Positions 1-7,240 of a stretch of 64,000 nt of DNA are shown here, one piece after another; positions within the stretch are counted from its first letter, which is position 1; every line of letters starts with the position of its first letter. Both the position numbers and the translations under genes were made by a program. The notes under the pieces were generated by a model. The model did no database searches. It was not told where the DNA came from and saw only the letters and a program-made list of their open reading frames with translations. This DNA is from AWTP1-13 sp963840075. Its GTDB lineage: Bacteria; Pseudomonadota; Alphaproteobacteria; Rhizobiales; Hyphomicrobiaceae. The stretch lies in NCBI GenBank assembly GCA_963840075.1, contig CAWIXS010000008.1:1-64000 (forward strand). Reading direction: 5' to 3'.

Positions 1-106
1 CGCGCAGGTCGCGTCCTTTGTAAGCCATGGACCAAGGCACTGTCTCGTGTTCGCGGATGTGGACGCTCCAATTATTGTCGAGCCTGCAGACTAACGTGTG
101 CATCAT
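1..106 (-). CDS. Hypothetical protein, 3' end outside window
   Basis: An open frame begins with paired ATG codons at 106 and 103 and runs off the left edge without a stop (35 codons visible). A good ribosome site (GGGAGGG) lies 4 to 10 bases before the first ATG. The peptide begins MMHTLVCRLDNNWSVHIREH. I do not recognise the family. It is the most downstream visible gene of a minus-strand run that includes the toxin-antitoxin remnant, so it probably belongs to the same accessory segment. Confidence 0.4.
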   Translation of the reverse strand, partial: MMHTLVCRLDNNWSVHIREHETVPWSMAYKGRDLR

Positions 107-174
107 GCGGCCCTCCCGGCTCTAACGCTCCCGGCGCTTGGCCTCCAGGATCAGGGCTGAGATGATGGGGGCGG

Positions 175-561
175 TCATGCTGGCGCAGCAGGCCTCCGGC
201 CAGACTTCCCGTGAGCAGGGCGCACCGGGCGCGCTCTCGGCGCCGGAGAGGCGTCGCCGAGGTGGTGGATGCGCATTGCGGGCCGTGACGGCAGGCGGAC
301 AACAAGGTCAAGCTCGCCGCCGATGGCTTCGATGTAGCCGCGAAGGGTGGAAATATACATGTCCGCCTGCTTCTCGATTTTCGAGACTGACGGCTGCTTG
401 ATGTTCAATGCCGCAGCAATATCAGCCTGCGCCTTGCCCGCGGCTTGGCGGAGCTCCCGGAGGCTCTCAACCTCGTTCTTAAGCTCGCGATAGCGCGCCT
501 CGACACGCTGGCGCCGCTCCTTCGGAAGGGCGTCGATGGTCTCCTTGATCGTGCGACCCAT
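175..561 (-). CDS. XRE-family antitoxin, HigA-like
   Basis: A cytoplasmic DNA-binding antitoxin and autorepressor is predicted. Residues about 35-75 form a Cro/C1-type helix-turn-helix (AQADIAAALNIKQPSVSKIE), followed by the family-typical 'ADMYISTLRGYIEAIGGELDLVVRLP' region. That is the usual end of HigA-like antitoxins. The 30 or so Pro/Ala/Arg-rich residues after it look like read-through past a lost stop. The start is the ATG four bases after the stop of the upstream toxin remnant, the normal HigBA order. With its toxin decayed, this is probably an orphan or relic antitoxin. Confidence 0.75.
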   Translation of the reverse strand: MGRTIKETIDALPKERRQRVEARYRELKNEVESLRELRQAAGKAQADIAAALNIKQPSVSKIEKQADMYISTLRGYIEAIGGELDLVVRLPSRPAMRIHHLGDASPAPRARPVRPAHGKSGRRPAAPA

Positions 562-565
562 GACG

Positions 566-830
566 CTACTTACCTTTCTGCCTATTCTCGCGGAGGCGCT
601 TCAAGTGCATGGTGTACCGCTTGTCCGCCTTGGCGATCAGCCGGGAACAAACGCTCCTCGCTGACGCCCGCCTTATCTCCGGCCGCAAGCAACACGGCTT
701 GCCTACTCGGATCGAATGCAAAGGCCACTCGCCAAACCCCATCCGCAGCCTTGAAGCGAATCTCCTTCAAGTTGGCGTGCTGGGAGCCTTTAGCGTATCC
801 AGCGTCAATGCCCCCTCCGCGTCAGGTTGC
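566..830 (-). pseudogene. HigB/RelE-type toxin remnant (phage Gp49-like)
   Basis: The middle of the toxin reads clearly: 'KGSQHANLKEIRFKAADG' then 'VWRVAFAFDPSRQAVLLAAG' and 'DKAGVSEER'. This is the core of the HigB/Gp49 RNase toxin family. After 'SEER' the frame is lost by one base. The expected C-terminus (LIAKADKRYTMHLKRL) continues in a neighbouring frame to a stop at 566, four bases before the antitoxin ATG. The first third is not readable in any frame and an in-frame TGA lies just upstream of the preserved part. It is at least doubly broken, so I call it a pseudogene rather than one sequencing error. Confidence 0.65.
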
Positions 831-932
831 ATAGCTCAACTCGTGGGAACGCCCAGGATGCGTCAGGACGCGCATCTTCGGTTTCAGACCCTCGGATGCG
901 TCCCGACCCCGTCTCGCGAGCCAGCGACGCGC

Positions 933-1262
933 CTACGCGGCGGCAGGGGCATCCTGGCGGTCGGCCTTGCTGTTGCTGCCGTCCGGGCCGGGCCACCGGC
1001 GTTTCAGTTCAGCGAAGGGGGTCCTCACGACCACCGGCTTGGCGCCTGCGAGCTTGAAGGCGATGACCGTCCCCGTCTCCGGCGCTTCCTTGAGCGGGGT
1101 CAGGAACGCGATCACGCGCCGGTCGACCACGATCTCGCGGCCGTCGTCGAGCATGCGCATCGACTTGACCTGTTCGCGGAACGGTACTCGCGGACGGGTG
1201 TCGTCCCGGCGCTCGAGCTTGCGCTCCAGCGGCTTGGCGGGTGGGGCGGTGGTCTCGGTCAT
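933..1262 (-). CDS. Hypothetical protein, 109 aa
   Basis: The start is the ATG at 1262, preceded by AAAGGA at good spacing. An upstream extension to 1307 is possible but less likely. The product has a charged N-terminus rich in Pro, Glu and Arg, a compact centre with beta-strand character (DGREIVVDRRVIAFLTPL; VIAFKLAGAKPVVVRTPF) and a polar Asp/Ala tail. No known motif was recognised. It lies in the same minus-strand run as the small linked genes at 1.35-2.1 kb and probably belongs to the same mobile element. Confidence 0.5.
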   Translation of the reverse strand: MTETTAPPAKPLERKLERRDDTRPRVPFREQVKSMRMLDDGREIVVDRRVIAFLTPLKEAPETGTVIAFKLAGAKPVVVRTPFAELKRRWPGPDGSNSKADRQDAPAAA

Positions 1263-1350
1263 GGGGGTAGTCCTTTTCGTTCGCTTCAGGGAATTGACGC
1301 CACTCACTCACCGGTTGGGCGCGGGAAGCGTCCGCGCTCCCCGCTTCCAT

Positions 1351-1631
1351 CTATGCGGCCTTCTCGGGGGCGCCGAAGCGGTCTCCGATCTCGCGCTCCA
1401 CATGATCGATCCACTCCTGAACTTCATCGAGCGCCAATAGGTCCGTACCGGTGCAGTGACCGTCATCCCCAACGGGGCTCGTGACCATGTAGTAGCCCGG
1501 TGCCGGCGGCTGGACTTGCTCGCCATTGATCAGGAAATAGCCGTGGGCCTCGACAGCCTCCTTGGTTCGTGCTCCCTGATCCGTGGGATCAGATAGGCTG
1601 GCACCGGGCTGAACTCGTAGATGTCGCTCAT
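1351..1631 (-). CDS. Hypothetical protein, probably frameshifted near its start
   Basis: The best start is the ATG at 1631, which overlaps the stop of the preceding small gene as ATGA. From that ATG the frame reads MSDIYEFSP and soon hits a stop. The convincing body (EAVEAHGYFLINGEQV, then YYMVTSPVGDDGHCTGTDLL and a C-terminal acidic helix) lies in the next frame. A one-base shift close to codon 9 would join them into a protein of about 93 residues. Alternatively the gene starts upstream in the body frame, inside its neighbour. Function unknown; small phage-type gene by context. Confidence 0.45.
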
Positions 1632-1732
1632 CTGTGTTTCTCCCGCTCCATGTCCTCAATCAGGCTCTCGACGCCGCCGTCGGGCGGCACGGCGTTGACC
1701 AGCGCCTCCAGCGTCGGCGCCTCGTTTGGCAT
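1628..1732 (-). CDS. Small acidic protein, 34 aa
   Basis: An ATG at 1732 opens a 34-codon frame that begins MPNEAPTLEALVNAVPPDGG and ends with an acidic, helix-prone stretch. Its TGA stop overlaps the ATG of the next gene (ATGA), which suggests translational coupling. It lies inside and out of frame with the small gene at 1656-1799, so only one of the two may be real. The even composition of this peptide makes it the better candidate. No function can be assigned. Confidence 0.4.
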   Translation of the reverse strand: MPNEAPTLEALVNAVPPDGGVESLIEDMEREKHR

Positions 1733-1799
1733 CGGCCTGCTGGCGGAAGATGCGGCGCTTGAAGGCGTGCATCTCTTTGGTGGCGAAGGGCGAGGTCAT
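1656..1799 (-). CDS. Small basic protein, 47 aa (uncertain)
   Basis: An ATG at 1799 overlaps the stop of the upstream 109-residue gene (ATGA). The peptide starts MTSPFATKEMHAFKRRIFRQ and then becomes an Arg/Ala/Gly-rich run, typical of an out-of-frame GC-rich region. The plausible part is the first 25 residues. A frameshift into the 34-codon frame that begins at 1732 would give one longer natural-looking protein: MTSPFATKEMHAFKRRIFRQ followed by the PNEAPTLEALV segment. Confidence 0.3.
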   Translation of the reverse strand: MTSPFATKEMHAFKRRIFRQQADAKRGADAGGAGQRRAARRRRREPD

Positions 1800-2125
1800 G
1801 CCGCCTCCGCATCGTCGTCGCCGTCGTTCTCAACGGCGGAGCGACGGGCAGGCGCGGGTGCGCTCATGAGCGCAACGTCGCGGGGGTACCCCGTCCGCTC
1901 GTCGGTTAGCCTCTCCTGCACTCTGGCCGTCGCCTTGCAGACGCGCCCGAGCGCGCGTTTCAGGTACTCCGCGGCGAAAGCACTGGGATAAGGCAGCAAC
2001 GCTCCAGTCCTGTTCTTCGGGTAGGGCGCGTACCACTCTTCGAAGGCGGCATCGATCTGCGCCTCGGTCAACGCGGACTTGACGCGCTTGGGGTGCGGCC
2101 CTTGCCTCTGTTCAGCCAATGGCAA
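1796..2125 (-). CDS. Hypothetical protein, about 100 aa
   Basis: The frame contains a folded-looking centre: LTEAQIDAAFEEWYAPYPKN, then a Tyr/Ala/Leu-rich helix and TARVQERLTDERTGYPRDVA. It ends with an acidic tail (DGDDDAEAA). The first codon is probably TTG at 2125 or an internal TTG, and no strong ribosome site decides between them. Its stop overlaps the next ATG as ATGA, so it heads the chain of linked small genes down to 1.35 kb. The family was not recognised. The linkage style and small sizes point to phage or plasmid origin. Confidence 0.45.
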   Translation of the reverse strand: MPLAEQRQGPHPKRVKSALTEAQIDAAFEEWYAPYPKNRTGALLPYPSAFAAEYLKRALGRVCKATARVQERLTDERTGYPRDVALMSAPAPARRSAVENDGDDDAEAA

Positions 2126-2612
2126 GGAAAGACAAGGGCTCTCCTGCCGCTGCGTCGGACTCGCCCCGCCGCACCTGCTGGTCTGGCGCGTGCCCGCGAC
2201 GACGCGCCGGGCTGCACAAGCGGCGTGCCTTTACCCGGATGACGCGGGGGCGCAACAGGGTTAACATTGTGGGGTACGCCAAACGATGAGCGGCTCCAAT
2301 GCTCTACCAGCCGAGACTCCTCGGGCTCGTGCGGGCTTTGGGATGCCAGGAGAAGCGCCGATGACGGGGCCGATGACGGACAAGCGCCACACGCTTTCGG
2401 ATGCCGACATATCCTCCCGCCGCACCGCGCCCCGGGCGCTGCGGAGGGAGTCCCTGAGCGTCAGCGGCGGGGAGGCAGCGCGGTCGCTGCGCCGGAGCGC
2501 GACCGCTCACGACGCCGACGGTGCCCCGCGGCTCGAGCGGAAGGGCGCGGCCGCAAGGCCCGGCGGCGACCGCGACTAGGCAAGGCCCCCACGAGCTCCG
2601 GATGAACGCCAC
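2126..2612. other. Intergenic stretch without recognisable gene
   Basis: This 487-base stretch separates the minus-strand mobile-type genes from the plus-strand alcohol dehydrogenase. It marks the probable border between accessory DNA and chromosome. Open frames here are short and Arg/Ala-rich on both strands. A piece at about 2293-2315 on the minus strand resembles a tRNA D-arm (ctcggctggtagagca), but no T-arm follows. No FNR-type palindrome was seen. Confidence 0.4.
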
Positions 2613-3803
2613 ATGAGCGCAACTCCCGACCGTCCGAGCGCCGGCGTCTTCACGGTAACGGCGCAGGAGCGCATCGTGTTCGGCACCCCCGCCGAGGAAG
2701 CGGTGCTCGCCGAGGCCAAGGGCTACGGCGCGGCCCGCGTCTTCCTCACGTCGACCCGCTCTCTGGCGGCGAAGGAGAACGGGCCGCTGCAGCGCCTGGA
2801 GAAGGCGCTGGGTGCCGCCCACGTCGGGACCTGGGCCGGCGTCCGCGCCCACAGCCCGCGCGAGGACGTCGTGGCCGGCGCCGCCGCCGCACGCGCGGCA
2901 AAGGCCGACCTCCTGGTCGCCGTCGGCGGCGGCTCGGTGATCGACGCCACCAAGGCCATGCTCCTGTGCCTGTGGCTCGGTCTCGATACGCCGGCGGCCA
3001 TGGAGCCTTATTGCTCGGGCTTCGAGCGCACCCGCAGCGCCACCTTCACGCCGCCCGCCGATCCGATCCGCATGCTGGCGGTCTCCACCACGCTCTCGGC
3101 CTCCGAGTTCACCGACAACGCCGGGATCACGCAGTCGGCGACCAACACCAAGCAGTCGTTCCGCCACCGGCTGTTCGCGCCTCGCTCGATCGTCCTCGAC
3201 CCCGCCGCGACGCTCGATACGCCGGACTGGCTGCTCTACTGCACCGGCATCCGGTCCGTGGACCACGCGGTGGAGAACTACTGCAACGCGCGCGCCAGTC
3301 TCGCCACCGAGGCGCTCTCCCTGCAGGGCCTGAAGCTGCTGCATCGGGCGCTGCCGGCCATCAAGGCGAGCCCGCGCGATCTGGCGCCCCGCCTGGAGGC
3401 GCAGATCGGCATGTGGCAGGCGGTCGCCGCCTCGGCCTCGGGCGTCCCAACGGGGGCCAGCCACGGCATCGGCTATGCGTTGGGCGCCACCTTCGGCGTC
3501 GCGCACGGCCATACCTCCTGCGTGATGCTGCCCGCGGTGCTCGAGTGGAACGCCGCCGTCAATGCCGAGCGGCAGAAGGCGCTGTCCGCGGCGATGGGCG
3601 CACCCGAGCGTCCGGCGTGGGAGCTGGTGAAGGAGCTGATCGCCGGCCTCGACCAGCCCGTGACGCTGCGCGCCGTCGGCATCGGGCGCGCGGACCTCGA
3701 CGAGGTTGCGCGCCGCGCGCTCGAGTACCATCCGGTCAAGGTCAACCCGCGGCCGATCAGGACAGTCGAGGACGTGAAGGAGATCCTCGAGCTGGCGTGG
3801 TGA
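2613..3803 (+). CDS. Iron-containing alcohol dehydrogenase / maleylacetate reductase family
   Basis: An NAD(P)-dependent group III dehydrogenase of 396 residues (normal family length). The N-terminal Rossmann-like half carries the dinucleotide-binding GGGSVIDATKA near residue 110. The C-terminal helical domain carries likely metal ligands in SVDHAVENY (about residue 215) and in the GASHGIGYALGATFGVAHGH segment (about 285-305). The fold covers alcohol dehydrogenases, lactaldehyde reductases and maleylacetate reductases. The substrate cannot be fixed, and no aromatic-degradation genes are nearby. The start ATG at 2613 follows a weak ribosome site. A secreted peptidase gene follows 43 bases downstream in the same direction. 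Confidence 0.88.
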   Translation: MSATPDRPSAGVFTVTAQERIVFGTPAEEAVLAEAKGYGAARVFLTSTRSLAAKENGPLQRLEKALGAAHVGTWAGVRAHSPREDVVAGAAAARAAKADLLVAVGGGSVIDATKAMLLCLWLGLDTPAAMEPYCSGFERTRSATFTPPADPIRMLAVSTTLSASEFTDNAGITQSATNTKQSFRHRLFAPRSIVLDPAATLDTPDWLLYCTGIRSVDHAVENYCNARASLATEALSLQGLKLLHRALPAIKASPRDLAPRLEAQIGMWQAVAASASGVPTGASHGIGYALGATFGVAHGHTSCVMLPAVLEWNAAVNAERQKALSAAMGAPERPAWELVKELIAGLDQPVTLRAVGIGRADLDEVARRALEYHPVKVNPRPIRTVEDVKEILELAW

Positions 3804-3846
3804 CGGCGACAGGCCGCGGCGGATTGTGTTGGGAAAGGATTGTGCG

Positions 3847-4737
3847 ATGTCACGCTTCCTGCAGACCTTTCGCGCCTTGTGCCTCGCTGCAGCGCTTGCC
3901 GCGGGCCTGCTGGCCGGCGCGCCCCTGGCCGCCCAGGACCGTGGCGCCGAGTCGCGGCCGTACGTCGACATCGAGAAGACCTACTACGACCAGCCGCAGC
4001 TGCTCGAGCGCGCGCTTGCGCCGCTGCAGCCCTCCACCCCCGGCCAGCCTCGGCTCTACTTCGTGGGCTTCGCCGGATGGGGGACGCAGGCCGTCTTCAA
4101 GCGCGAGGTGCTCGCCGTGCGCCAGCTGTTCGATACGCAATTCTCCACCGGCGACAGGTCGCTCATTCTCATCAATCACTGGACGACGCTGGCCGACACT
4201 CCGATGGCCAACTCGAGCAACCTCGACCGGGCGCTGCGCCACATCGGCAGACTCATGAACAAGGACGAGGACGTGCTGTTCCTGTTCCTGACCTCGCACG
4301 GCATGAAGGGGCGTTTTGCCGTCGAGATGACGGGCTTCGGCTTCAAGGACCTCACGCCCGGCTGGCTGCGCGGGGCGCTGGACCGCTCGGGGATCAAGAA
4401 CCGCGTCATCGTCGTGTCGGCCTGTCATTCGGGGAGCTTCGTGCCGGCGCTGGCCGAGCCCAACACGCTGGTGCTCGCGGCGGCACATGCAGACCGCACC
4501 TCGTTCGGATGCGACGACCGGCGCGAATGGACCTACTTCGGCGACGCCTTCTTCAACCGCGCCCTGCGCCAGGAGCGCTCCTTCGAGAAGGCGTTCGAGC
4601 GCGCCCGGCAGCTCATCGGGCGGTGGGAGACGAAGGACAGGCTGACCCCGTCGCTGCCTCAGATCGGCGGCGGCGAGGCGCTGCGCCCGAAGCTGGCCGC
4701 CCTCGTCGGCCGGGAATGGGAGTCACCGCGGGAGTAA
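3847..4737 (+). CDS. Secreted C13 (legumain/caspase-like) family cysteine peptidase
   Basis: A 296-residue exported protein with an N-terminal signal peptide (hydrophobic run about residues 8-28, cleavage near APLAAQ). The caspase-fold dyad of family C13 is visible: His in LTSHG (about residue 151) and Cys in VVSACHSG (about 193), each after a hydrophobic beta strand. Prokaryotic members are periplasmic or secreted peptidases of largely unknown role. The ATG at 3847 is chosen because the signal peptide starts there; an upstream in-frame start at 3826 would only add seven residues. The neighbour upstream is the iron-type dehydrogenase. Confidence 0.85.
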   Translation: MSRFLQTFRALCLAAALAAGLLAGAPLAAQDRGAESRPYVDIEKTYYDQPQLLERALAPLQPSTPGQPRLYFVGFAGWGTQAVFKREVLAVRQLFDTQFSTGDRSLILINHWTTLADTPMANSSNLDRALRHIGRLMNKDEDVLFLFLTSHGMKGRFAVEMTGFGFKDLTPGWLRGALDRSGIKNRVIVVSACHSGSFVPALAEPNTLVLAAAHADRTSFGCDDRREWTYFGDAFFNRALRQERSFEKAFERARQLIGRWETKDRLTPSLPQIGGGEALRPKLAALVGREWESPRE

Positions 4738-4791
4738 CGCCGAAGGTCGGCTCGGGCGCGGGCCGGGTCAGCGCGCAAGGCAGCCGTGGCG

Positions 4792-5232
4792 TCAACCGGC
4801 GAGCCGCGCCAGCGCCATCTCGCGCAGCACGCGGTTCTCGAGCTCCGCGTCGTCGAGGCGGATCTTGACGAGGTCGCCGATGCTGACGATGCCGGCCATG
4901 GCATCGCCGCGCATGACCAGCACGTGGCGGACGCGGTTCTCGGTCATCTGCCGCAGCACGTCGCCGACCGAATGCGCGGGGCTGCACGACGGCGCCGGGC
5001 TCAGCATGACGAGCGGCACCGGCAGGTCGAGGGCGCCCACGCCGTGCCGGGCGAGCGCCCGCACCAGCTCGCGATCGGTGACGATGCCAACCGGCCGGCC
5101 GGCATGGTCGACGACCACCACGGAGGCGATGCCGTGCGCATCGTAGAGCAGCGGGACGTGGCCGAGCCGCTTGTCCGGCCAGACGGTGACGACGTGCGCA
5201 CCCTTTTCGGCCAGGACGTCGCTGATCCTCAC
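4792..5232 (-). CDS. CBS-domain pair protein
   Basis: A 146-residue stand-alone protein made of two CBS repeats forming one Bateman module. Such modules usually bind adenosyl nucleotides or divalent metal. The first repeat runs from VRISDVLAEKG to PVGIVTDRELVRAL, and the second from VGDVLRQMTENRVRHVLVMR to MAGIVSIGDLVKIRL. The GTG at 5232 is chosen because family members begin at this point and GGAAAGG lies about eight bases before it. Longer upstream frames have shadow-like composition. It is convergent with the peptidase gene. Stand-alone CBS pairs often sense cellular energy state, but the ligand here is unknown. Confidence 0.85.
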   Translation of the reverse strand: MRISDVLAEKGAHVVTVWPDKRLGHVPLLYDAHGIASVVVVDHAGRPVGIVTDRELVRALARHGVGALDLPVPLVMLSPAPSCSPAHSVGDVLRQMTENRVRHVLVMRGDAMAGIVSIGDLVKIRLDDAELENRVLREMALARLAG

Positions 5233-5480
5233 GAGGGGTGCCTTTCCGGTGTCCGTGGCCGGGGTGAGCCTGTCTGCGGTGCTGAAGCGGCAGCCAAGCT
5301 CTTGCCCGTCCGTTTGCGGCACCTTTCCGCGGGCCCGCGAGCCAATCGCCGAGTCATGGTTAGCGCTTTCCACCGGCACAACCGGGCCCGTGGCGGATGC
5401 GTGAGGAACGCGCTCGGCTGGACAGGCGTTCCCCGAGCCCCTATAAAACGGCCCGCCTTGCGCTTTTGCGCACCCCCTAG

Positions 5481-5556
5481 GCCCAGGTAGCTCAGTTGGT
5501 AGAGCACGTGACTGAAAATCACGGTGTCGGCTGTTCGATTCAGCCCCTGGGCACCA
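5481..5556 (+). tRNA. tRNA-Phe (anticodon GAA)
   Basis: A complete 76-base cloverleaf. The acceptor GCCCAGG pairs with CCTGGGC, the D-arm is GCTC/GAGC, the anticodon stem is CGTGA/TCACG with loop CTGAAAA, and the T-arm is GGCTG/CAGCC with TTCGATT. The 3' CCA is encoded. The sequence tataaa lies about 40 bases upstream and may be the -10 element. The DNA directly downstream changes to AT-richer accessory sequence, so this tRNA is a likely integration hotspot. I saw no repeat of its 3' end within the next 2 kb. Confidence 0.97.
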
Positions 5557-6118
5557 TATAAATCAAGGGTTTAGGCGGTCCTCCCACCTGCAACCAGAAG
5601 CCCAAGGGTCGATTTCTAGTGTCCCTGTAGTGGAACGCAGGCGGTTGCGATAGCAGTCACGGTGCTCGGGCCTGCGGCCCACGGGTGCTGGCGCACCATC
5701 CCAACTGGCTACCTTGGCGCTAAGGGGAGGAAGGCGGAAAACTGGGAGAGCAGCCGCACCTGCTACCCTTCCCCATCCCTGGCCCCCGCCCTAACTCCGC
5801 CTCCCCACTCCCCATTTCAAGACCGCGTGGGGCGAGCCCGAGTGTGTTATCCACAACTTATCCACAGGGTTGCACTTAGAACGCAATACGAACATGCTCC
5901 TGTGAACGGTGTTTTTAGCATGCCAGTACTACAGTCGGAGCTGCAACTCGCATGTAGGGGGTAGGGGGTCTATCGCGGGGGGAATTACCCCCTAAAATTT
6001 GCTGGCAGAAATTTAGCAAACAGCCACCATCACACGCGACTGAGCTGTCACTAGCCGGTTGCGGCACCAACATGTAGACTATATTCATTCCTCAGGGGGT
6101 ACGCGGAGGGAGGAAGAC
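5557..6118. other. Non-coding stretch downstream of tRNA-Phe
   Basis: No convincing gene is visible in these 562 bases. The open frame at 5662-5964 has no ribosome site and a low-complexity composition. The stretch contains a tandem DnaA-box pair (listed separately) and a G-rich/C-rich inverted segment near 5957-5992 (runs of G, then ggaattacccccta). Composition becomes markedly AT-richer after about 5850, marking the start of foreign DNA that includes the next gene. Confidence 0.5.
5847..5866 (+). promoter_or_regulatory. Tandem perfect DnaA boxes
   Basis: Two exact copies of the DnaA consensus TTATCCACA lie at 5847-5855 and 5858-5866, in the same orientation and 11 bases apart, on the same helix face. 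This is the spacing of cooperative DnaA sites. No oriC-type gene (hemE, dnaA, parAB) is nearby, so an origin is unlikely. They may belong to a plasmid- or phage-type replicon remnant or make the neighbouring gene DnaA-responsive. Confidence 0.6.
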
Positions 6119-6826
6119 GTGTTCGTGTTTGTTGGGTGTAGCTATAATCCCTGGCCCATCGCCGGATATCGAGACGCGTTCAGCGAAGTAATGAAAACAC
6201 AGAATACTCTTGTCTTCGAGTTCGCTGATGTCCGGATTGAATCGACCTGGATACTAGACAAGGTAAGAACGCACATTCAGCGTTGTGATTTGGGCTTGTT
6301 TGATATCACGTTCCTAAACCCTAATGTGCTCCTGGAGTTAGGGCTTGCGCTTGGAATGAAGAAGAGGGCCCACATCTTTTTGAACCACGGCGCTGATGAA
6401 AAGAGCGGCTTCTTCGCTCGGATGTTTTCACAAAGAGCCGAACTACCGGTAAACCTACAAGGATTGGAGCTAGTAAAGTATGCCACGAAAGCCGAACTTA
6501 TTAGTCGATTACTGTCGCTATCAGAATCCCTAAGCGTATCGGTTGACCCGCGCACTTTGAACCATTCGTACAGAGTTCGACTTGCAGTGTTGGAAATCGT
6601 ACGTTTCGAACATGGGCTAAGGATAACTGAAATCGCGGCAAAGTCGGGGGAATCCTTTCGGCATCGGCATCACAGGGGCGATGGCTCAACTCGCTTATAC
6701 GTAAGAGATCGTTATGTCAGGGCTTCCGGTTGTGATTACATGAAGCCCATTGTTAAACCTGCAATTGAACTCATAGGGATTCGGGCCAGCAGTAGTAAAC
6801 AAAGCAATGGGGTTCTCCGTCCCTGA
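6119..6826 (+). CDS. TIR/nucleoside 2-deoxyribosyltransferase-like protein, putative defence effector
   Basis: About 235 residues from the GTG at 6119, chosen because GGAGGGAGG lies six to eight bases before it. Residues 1-120 form a Rossmann-like domain that starts MFVFVGCSYNPWP and holds the motif LGLFDITFLNPNVLLELGLA. The glutamate in LLELG sits at the position of the catalytic Glu in nucleoside 2-deoxyribosyltransferase and TIR-type NAD-cleaving folds. Residues from about 160 (VRLAVLEIV, LRITEIAAKSG) resemble a winged-helix segment. Base use is much more AT-rich than the surroundings and the gene follows a tRNA and precedes phage remnants, so it looks horizontally acquired. A role in anti-phage defence is inferred, not shown. 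Confidence 0.6.
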   Translation: MFVFVGCSYNPWPIAGYRDAFSEVMKTQNTLVFEFADVRIESTWILDKVRTHIQRCDLGLFDITFLNPNVLLELGLALGMKKRAHIFLNHGADEKSGFFARMFSQRAELPVNLQGLELVKYATKAELISRLLSLSESLSVSVDPRTLNHSYRVRLAVLEIVRFEHGLRITEIAAKSGESFRHRHHRGDGSTRLYVRDRYVRASGCDYMKPIVKPAIELIGIRASSSKQSNGVLRP

Positions 6827-6836
6827 GACCTTATCG

Positions 6837-6975
6837 TAAAGCCGGATTGTAAGACCAGCTTGATCGAGATCGAGGTGAGATCGCCGAGCTTGCCGTCGAT
6901 CTCCTCGAAGTTGGCGTCGCAGATGGTGCCCCAGGCGTTGTCGTTGCTGCCTTCCGTCTGGTTGGTCAGCTTCAA
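6837..6975 (-). pseudogene. Phage tail-fibre-like N-terminal remnant
   Basis: Reading on the minus strand from 6975 gives LKLTNQTEGSNDNAWGTICD followed by ANFEEIDGKLGDL. This is the beginning typical of phage tail-fibre or tail-collar proteins, where 'WG...N.NF..ID' marks the N-terminal adaptor. The similarity ends after about 45 residues and the rest of the gene is absent. It sits directly after the TIR-like gene, facing it, and supports a phage origin for this insertion. Confidence 0.45.
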
Positions 6976-7019
6976 GTGGGGTGTTAAAGTGTCGGGTACG
7001 GATTACCCTCCTCCAGCGA

Positions 7020-7235
7020 TCAGTCGCCGCTTGGTTCGTCCTGAGCCCCGGACCGGCCGCCTTCGACTATCCGAAGCGGCAAAGCAGATCGCGGTGTGGG
7101 CTCGCGCAGAAGCCGCGCGAGAACCCGCCACATGAACAGGTCGACGCGGGATTGGGCGGCGCGCTCCAACTCGGTGGCGAGGCTCTCCTTCGACACGAGC
7201 CCCTTGGCGTTGAGCTCGTGGACGCTTGAGGAGGA
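7020..7235 (-). pseudogene. Degenerate coding fragment, unassigned
   Basis: On the minus strand one frame reads well for about 45 residues: SVHELNAKGLVSKESLATEL, then ERAAQSRVDLFMWRVLARLL. It then degenerates to a stop at 7020. It has no start codon with a ribosome site and is cut off where the di-haem cytochrome gene begins. I do not recognise the family. Its position beside the tail-fibre remnant suggests another broken phage gene. Confidence 0.3.
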
Positions 7236-7240
7236 AGCAC

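Noticed and set aside
2277..2340. Possible tRNA on the minus strand (ctcggctggtagagca D-arm-like sequence)
   Set aside because: No T-arm with TTCGA and no matching acceptor stem could be built around it.
5847..5866. Chromosomal origin of replication at the DnaA boxes
   Set aside because: Only two boxes, no AT-rich unwinding cluster beside origin-type genes, and the setting is acquired DNA after a tRNA.
5662..5964. 100-codon plus-strand frame after tRNA-Phe
   Set aside because: It has no ribosome site, has Pro/Ser-rich low-complexity composition, and runs through the DnaA boxes.
6860..6876. Additional FNR-type box (ttgatcgagatcga)
   Set aside because: The second half-site is TCGA, not TCAA, and the sequence lies inside a phage remnant with no promoter context.
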